Positions 5,798 to 9,076 of a DNA stretch of 9,076 nucleotides are shown here, piece after piece (positions within the stretch are counted from its first letter, which is position 1; each line of letters opens with the position of its first letter). The notes beneath the pieces were generated by a model that searched no databases, was not told the origin of the DNA, and was given only the letters and a program-made list of their open reading frames with translations. Made by a program: the position numbers and the translations under genes. This stretch comes from Mogibacterium sp. (GTDB taxonomy: Bacteria; Bacillota; Clostridia; Peptostreptococcales; Anaerovoracaceae): assembly GCA_017434685.1 (NCBI GenBank), contig JAFREV010000035.1, positions 1-9,076 on the forward strand, written 5' to 3'.

Positions 5798-6856
5798 CAA
5801 TATCTACAGAAGAGCAACATAAGCAGACTGATATTCGGTGCCGTGGTCCTTGTGGCCCTCGGTTTTATTTTCGTCGGCCTGTATAAAGTGTGGTCCAATC
5901 TCTCCGGATTTGACGGAGACATATATATCACCAAAGAGGCGGCTCACGAGATATTTGCATACGGCGGCCTTGCCATCATCGGAATACTCCTGATGCTCTT
6001 CATAATCCTGCTCATGGACAGAATCAATTCTGCGAATTTAACTGAGCTTGAAGAGATGACCAAAAGAGCCGAAACGATGGAGGAGATTAACCAGCAGATG
6101 CAGGCCCTTACTCATCATCAAAGGCTCGAGACTATCGGCACCATGGCCGCCAGCATAGCACACGACTTCAATAACCTGCTGACACCTATAATGGGATACA
6201 GTATGATGTCCATGGAAATGCTCGATGACAGCCAAACAGACATACAGGAAAACCTCATGGAGGTATATAACGCTTCCGTAAAGGCAAAGGATATAGTGCA
6301 GGGACTTGCGGACCTTACAAAAAAAGGCAAGCAGGAGAACTTCGATGAACTGGATGTCGAGGACCTTCTCAGAAGTGCCCTTAAAGTTACGCTCCCTGCT
6401 AAACCAAAGAATGTCGAGATAAAGGTCAGATTCAAACCTACGGATAAGAGAGTAAAGGGAGACCGCACACAACTCTCACAGCTTGTGATGAATATGGTGC
6501 TCAATGCGTATGATGCAATGAGAGATGACGGGGGAGATCTGTATGTATCCATGAGAGATCTCGGGGATGAACTTTCGATTCATATCAGAGATACCGGAAC
6601 GGGCATGTCGCCTGAAACCGTAAGCCGCATCTTCGATCCGTTCTACACAACCAAAGAGTCGGGCAAGGGAACCGGACTCGGCCTCGCCATTGCGGCTCAG
6701 GTTGTCGAGAGTCACGGCGGCAGAATCTACGTTGATTCGCAGCTCGGAGTAGGAACAGAGTTCCGAATTGTGCTGCCTGTTGCAGGCGCATCTGTACTTA
6801 ACAGAGACACTAAGGAATTCGACAGAAGTGAACTCCATACAAATGCTGTAGAGTAG
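5795..6856 (+). CDS. Membrane sensor histidine kinase with HPK4-like core and minimal sensor
   Basis: A 353-residue kinase starts at TTG behind a strong ribosome site. Two membrane segments (about 10-30 and 54-74) enclose a short outer loop of about 22 residues. A coiled-coil linker (78-110) leads directly to the dimerisation domain with phosphoacceptor H123 in IAHDFNNLLTPI, a signature of NtrB/HPK4-like kinases. The ATPase domain has the N-box (NMVLNAYDAM, N237), G1 (DTGTGM, 266-271), F-box (FDPFYTTK, 280-287) and G2 (GKGTGLGLA, 290-298). All catalytic motifs are intact. No PAS, GAF or HAMP domain is visible, so sensing may occur in the membrane or through the tiny loop. The divergently encoded OmpR/PhoB-type regulator is the likely partner. 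Most kinases that pair with such regulators have a different H-box class, so the pairing should be treated as inference. Confidence 0.92.
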   Translation: MQYLQKSNISRLIFGAVVLVALGFIFVGLYKVWSNLSGFDGDIYITKEAAHEIFAYGGLAIIGILLMLFIILLMDRINSANLTELEEMTKRAETMEEINQQMQALTHHQRLETIGTMAASIAHDFNNLLTPIMGYSMMSMEMLDDSQTDIQENLMEVYNASVKAKDIVQGLADLTKKGKQENFDELDVEDLLRSALKVTLPAKPKNVEIKVRFKPTDKRVKGDRTQLSQLVMNMVLNAYDAMRDDGGDLYVSMRDLGDELSIHIRDTGTGMSPETVSRIFDPFYTTKESGKGTGLGLAIAAQVVESHGGRIYVDSQLGVGTEFRIVLPVAGASVLNRDTKEFDRSELHTNAVE

Positions 6857-6904
6857 ACAGTACAATGTCTTTAATAAAAGTCAAAAATATCACAAAACTA
6901 CAAC

Positions 6905-6955
6905 AAAAACGCCCGAGGCTTATGATATACTAAAAGAGCTCGACAGGCGTTTTTT
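6905..6955 (+). terminator. Probable intrinsic terminator of the kinase gene
   Basis: AAAAACGCC (6905-6913) pairs with GGCGTTTTT (6946-6954), and CGAG (6914-6917) pairs with CTCG (6939-6942) across a 3-nt bulge. The right arm ends in six T residues. The hairpin lies about 50 bp past the kinase stop. The 21-nt loop is long for a terminator and contains the extended -10 described separately. A weaker hairpin (AGACA/TGTCT, 6855-6870) also overlaps the stop codon. Confidence 0.6.
6923..6931 (+). promoter_or_regulatory. Putative extended -10 promoter for ackA, inside the terminator loop
   Basis: TGATATACT provides a TATACT -10 hexamer (6926-6931) with an upstream TGn extension. No convincing -35 is present at 16-18 bp, which extended -10 promoters can tolerate. 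Transcription would start near 6938 and give a leader of about 60 nt before ackA. The transcript would lack the left arm of the overlapping terminator. Confidence 0.45.
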
Positions 6956-6983
6956 AAGCGCCTAATTATCCGATAAGGATAAT
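6945..6983 (+). promoter_or_regulatory. ackA leader with two inverted repeats
   Basis: AGGCG (6945-6949) can pair with CGCCT (6959-6963), competing with the terminator's right arm. ATTATCC (6965-6971) and GGATAAT (6977-6983) form a perfect 7-bp inverted repeat with a 5-nt spacer, ending just before the AAAGGA ribosome site (6986-6990 region). The second repeat could be an operator or a small hairpin affecting translation. No known riboswitch is recognised. Confidence 0.35.
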
Positions 6984-7000
6984 GAAAGGAAACCCGCGAT

Positions 7001-8197
7001 ATGATTATTCTGGTAGTCAACACAGGTAGTTCTTCTCTCAAGTATCAGCTTATCAATATGGATAACGAAAAAGTCCTCGCTAAGGGACTTTGCGAGAGAA
7101 TTGGTCTTGACGGACATATGGACTACAAAACCGATGAGGGTACAGTATTTGACAAGGACGTCGCTCTGCCTGATCACGGTGTCGCAATGCAGCTCGTAAT
7201 CGATGCTCTTACAGATAAAGAGCACGGTGTAATCTCAAGCATGGACGAGATTGGTGCTGTCGGACACAGGATCGTACAGGGCGGTTATCTTTTTGATAAG
7301 TCCGAAATCATCACTGACGAGGTTGAGGCAGGCATCGAAGAGCTCTGCACACTCGGACCTCTCCACAACCCACCTGCGCTCGTAGGTATCAGAGCCTGCA
7401 AAAAGGTTCTGCCAAACACACCGGGAGCCGTAGTATTCGATACTACATTCCACAGAACTATGCCTGATGAGTGCAAGTACTATGCAATTCCTTGGGAATA
7501 TGCAGAGAAGTATCACGTACAGAGATACGGTGCTCACGGAACATCTCACAGATACGTATCCGAAAGATGCGCAGAGCTGATGGGAAGCGACGGCAAAGAC
7601 CTCAACATCATCACATGCCACCTCGGCAACGGTTCATCCATCACAGCTGTCAAAGGCGGCAAGTGCTACGACACATCGATGGGACTCACACCGCTTGAGG
7701 GACTCGTAATGGGTACACGCTGCGGATCAATCGACCCGACAGTTGTAAGCTTCATTTATGAGCAGACCGGCATGCCTGTAAAGGAAATCACAGACATGAT
7801 GACAAAGAAATCAGGACTGCTCGCAGTATCTGAGATCTCCGGAGACTGCAGAGACATTTGCGAAGCCGAGGCCAAGGGAGACAAGAAAGCACACATCGCA
7901 AGAGAGATGCTTCTCAGATCCGTAAGACGCTTCATCGGAGCATACGCAGCAGAACTCGGTCACGTAGATGCAATGGTATTCACAGCCGGCATCGGAGAAA
8001 ACGATATCGAGCTTCGTGAGAAAGTATGCGACTACCTCGGATTCATGGGCGTTACCATCGATAAAGAAAAGAACGACTGCAGAGGTAAAGAAGTCGAAAT
8101 CACAGGCGAAGGATCCAAAGTCCGCGTATTCATCATTCCGACCAACGAGGAAATGATGATCGCCAAGGATACGCAGGCTCTCGTAGAGGCTATGTAG
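7001..8197 (+). CDS. ackA: Acetate kinase
   Basis: This enzyme interconverts acetyl phosphate plus ADP with acetate plus ATP in the cytoplasm, the substrate-level phosphorylation step of acetate fermentation. The full-length 398-residue protein has both family signatures: NTGSSSLKYQLI (7-18) and FDTTFHRTMP (146-155). By comparison with the well-studied archaeal enzyme, the active-site residues appear intact: N7, R90, H122, D147, H179 in GAHGTSH, R240 in MGTRCG, and E383/E384 in PTNEE. HLGNGSS (207-213) and TAGIGEN (328-334) are the usual nucleotide-binding turns of the acetokinase/ASKHA fold. ATG 7001 follows an AAAGGA ribosome site about 10 nt upstream. No phosphotransacetylase gene is adjacent, although the two are often paired. 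Instead a pyruvate:ferredoxin oxidoreductase gene follows 220 bp downstream in the same direction. Confidence 0.98.
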   Translation: MIILVVNTGSSSLKYQLINMDNEKVLAKGLCERIGLDGHMDYKTDEGTVFDKDVALPDHGVAMQLVIDALTDKEHGVISSMDEIGAVGHRIVQGGYLFDKSEIITDEVEAGIEELCTLGPLHNPPALVGIRACKKVLPNTPGAVVFDTTFHRTMPDECKYYAIPWEYAEKYHVQRYGAHGTSHRYVSERCAELMGSDGKDLNIITCHLGNGSSITAVKGGKCYDTSMGLTPLEGLVMGTRCGSIDPTVVSFIYEQTGMPVKEITDMMTKKSGLLAVSEISGDCRDICEAEAKGDKKAHIAREMLLRSVRRFIGAYAAELGHVDAMVFTAGIGENDIELREKVCDYLGFMGVTIDKEKNDCRGKEVEITGEGSKVRVFIIPTNEEMMIAKDTQALVEAM

Positions 8198-8205
8198 ACG
8201 GCTCG

Positions 8206-8309
8206 ACATTTTGCGTCAGACTTTGTTGACTGCGTGCCTTCGGTGCTCACGTACCTCTAAGTACGCTCCGCTCCTCAGCCACTTGCCGCCTCGTCTGACA
8301 CAAAATCTC
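8206..8309. repeat. Imperfect inverted-repeat element between ackA and nifJ, possibly a dispersed REP-like repeat
   Basis: The outer arms ATTTTGCGTCAGAC (8208-8221) and GTCTGACACAAAAT (8293-8306) are complementary at 13 of 14 positions and enclose 71 bp. At the centre CGTAC (8250-8254) and GTACG (8261-8265) form a second perfect inverted repeat with a 6-nt loop. The remainder is GC-rich with little pairing, and the block contrasts with the AT-rich DNA that follows. It starts 10 bp after the ackA stop. It might act as a terminator or mRNA 3' stabiliser for ackA, although a T run is lacking. A dispersed intergenic repeat is inferred from this architecture; no other copy is in the window. Confidence 0.5.
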
Positions 8310-8356
8310 ATCGCCTATTAACTAAGGGAATAATTATTTCACCATATATTTATTCT

Positions 8357-8370
8357 AAAAAGTACTTTTT
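8357..8370. promoter_or_regulatory. Perfect 14-bp palindrome upstream of nifJ
   Basis: AAAAAGTACTTTTT is a perfect palindrome centred between T8363 and A8364, about 50 bp before the nifJ start. It lies in AT-rich DNA with several possible but unconvincing -10 elements, so I do not assign a promoter. It could be a repressor or activator site controlling the oxidoreductase gene. It does not match the Rex consensus I know. Confidence 0.25.
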
Positions 8371-8417
8371 ATTACTTAATGCTTTACTGAAAATCTTTTG
8401 TAAAGGGAGATGAAAAA

Positions 8418-9076
8418 ATGAAGAGACAATTCAAAACTATGGACGGCAACAACGCTGCTGCATATGTCTCGTATGCGTACACGGATGTATCGGGTATCTA
8501 CCCTATTACACCGTCTTCGCCTATGGCAGACTATGTAGACCAGTGGGCAGCCGCCGGACGTAAGAACATCTTCGGATCTACTGTACAGGTAGTCGAGATG
8601 GAGTCTGAAGCAGGTGCTGCAGGTGCGGTACACGGTTCCCTCGGAGCAGGAGCTCTGACAACCACTTACACAGCTTCACAGGGACTCCTCCTGATGATTC
8701 CTAACATGTACAAGATCGCAGGGGAACTCCTTCCGGCAGTATTCCATGTATCAGCTCGTACAGTTTCGACACACGCGCTGAACATCTTCGGAGACCACTC
8801 CGACGTATATGCTTGCCGTCAGACGGGATTCGCAATGCTCGCAGAAGGCAACGTACAGGAAGTTATGGACCTCGCACCTGTAGCTCACCTTGCAGCCATC
8901 GAAGGCAGAGTTCCGTTCCTCAACTTCTTCGACGGATTCAGAACATCCCACGAGATTCAGAAAGTCGCTGTATGGGACTACGAAGATCTCAAGGATATGG
9001 CAAACATGGATGCCATCAAGGAATTCCGCGACAAGTCACTCAACCCTGAGCACCCTCATCTGAGAGGTTCTCACGA
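8418..9076 (+). CDS. nifJ: Pyruvate:ferredoxin (flavodoxin) oxidoreductase, N-terminal part
   Basis: This oxidises pyruvate with CoA to acetyl-CoA and CO2, reducing ferredoxin, through thiamine diphosphate and iron-sulfur clusters; it is the entry to acetate and hydrogen metabolism in anaerobes. Only the first ~219 residues are in the window and the frame is open to the edge. The visible part is the pyruvate-binding domain I: YPITPSSPMAD (28-38, with T31), VEMESEAGAAGAVHG (E64), and SARTVSTHALNIFGDHSDV (R114). These correspond to the conserved Thr, Glu and Arg of the family. TYTASQGLLLMIPNMYKI is also typical. ATG 8418 has AAAGGGAG 8 nt upstream. The full enzyme is usually near 1,170 residues in a single chain, so most lies beyond the window. 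The YPITPSSPM context favours pyruvate over 2-oxoglutarate or indolepyruvate enzymes. Confidence 0.96.
   Translation, partial: MKRQFKTMDGNNAAAYVSYAYTDVSGIYPITPSSPMADYVDQWAAAGRKNIFGSTVQVVEMESEAGAAGAVHGSLGAGALTTTYTASQGLLLMIPNMYKIAGELLPAVFHVSARTVSTHALNIFGDHSDVYACRQTGFAMLAEGNVQEVMDLAPVAHLAAIEGRVPFLNFFDGFRTSHEIQKVAVWDYEDLKDMANMDAIKEFRDKSLNPEHPHLRGSH

Noticed and set aside
8032..8250. Minus-strand open frame spanning the end of ackA and the inverted-repeat element
   Set aside because: Most of it is antisense to ackA, its start lies inside the repeat-like element, and no ribosome site or domain is evident.

Overview
The window looks like chromosome of an anaerobic, fermentative Firmicute of class Clostridia. 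A Family XIII / Mogibacterium-like lineage is a guess from overall gene style. The grounds are Shine-Dalgarno-led genes, some TTG starts, moderate GC, Gram-positive-type two-component systems, and acetate kinase followed by a clostridial pyruvate:ferredoxin oxidoreductase. No RNA genes, CRISPR arrays, transposases or phage genes were seen.

Region 1 (1-306) has no convincing gene. It holds an intrinsic terminator for something upstream, a good vegetative promoter, and a leader hairpin with a GNRA tetraloop just before the first gene. Region 2 (307-4882) reads as one five-gene co-directional operon: a SARP-type response regulator, a LytS-type membrane histidine kinase, a putative heavy-metal exporter of the ArsP_2 type with a Cys/His-rich loop, a small zinc-ribbon protein of unknown function, and a membrane-anchored protein. 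That last protein has a histone-H1-like Lys/Ala/Glu-rich cytoplasmic arm and an acidic, His/Asp-containing outer tail. A bidirectional terminator (4928-4952) closes it.

Region 3 (4957-6856) is a second two-component pair arranged divergently: an OmpR/PhoB-type regulator on the minus strand and an HPK4-like kinase on the plus strand, sharing a 133-bp intergenic region. Region 4 (6857-9076) is central energy metabolism. It contains ackA, a repeat-like inverted structure, and the start of nifJ (pyruvate:ferredoxin oxidoreductase), which runs off the window. AckA and the oxidoreductase act in the same route: pyruvate is oxidised to acetyl-CoA and reduced ferredoxin, and acetyl phosphate is converted to acetate plus ATP. 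The phosphotransacetylase that links them is not in the window.

The most promising item is the five-gene operon as a possible metal-sensing and efflux module with two uncharacterised accessory proteins. Also notable is an ackA promoter that appears to sit inside the loop of the preceding kinase gene's terminator.
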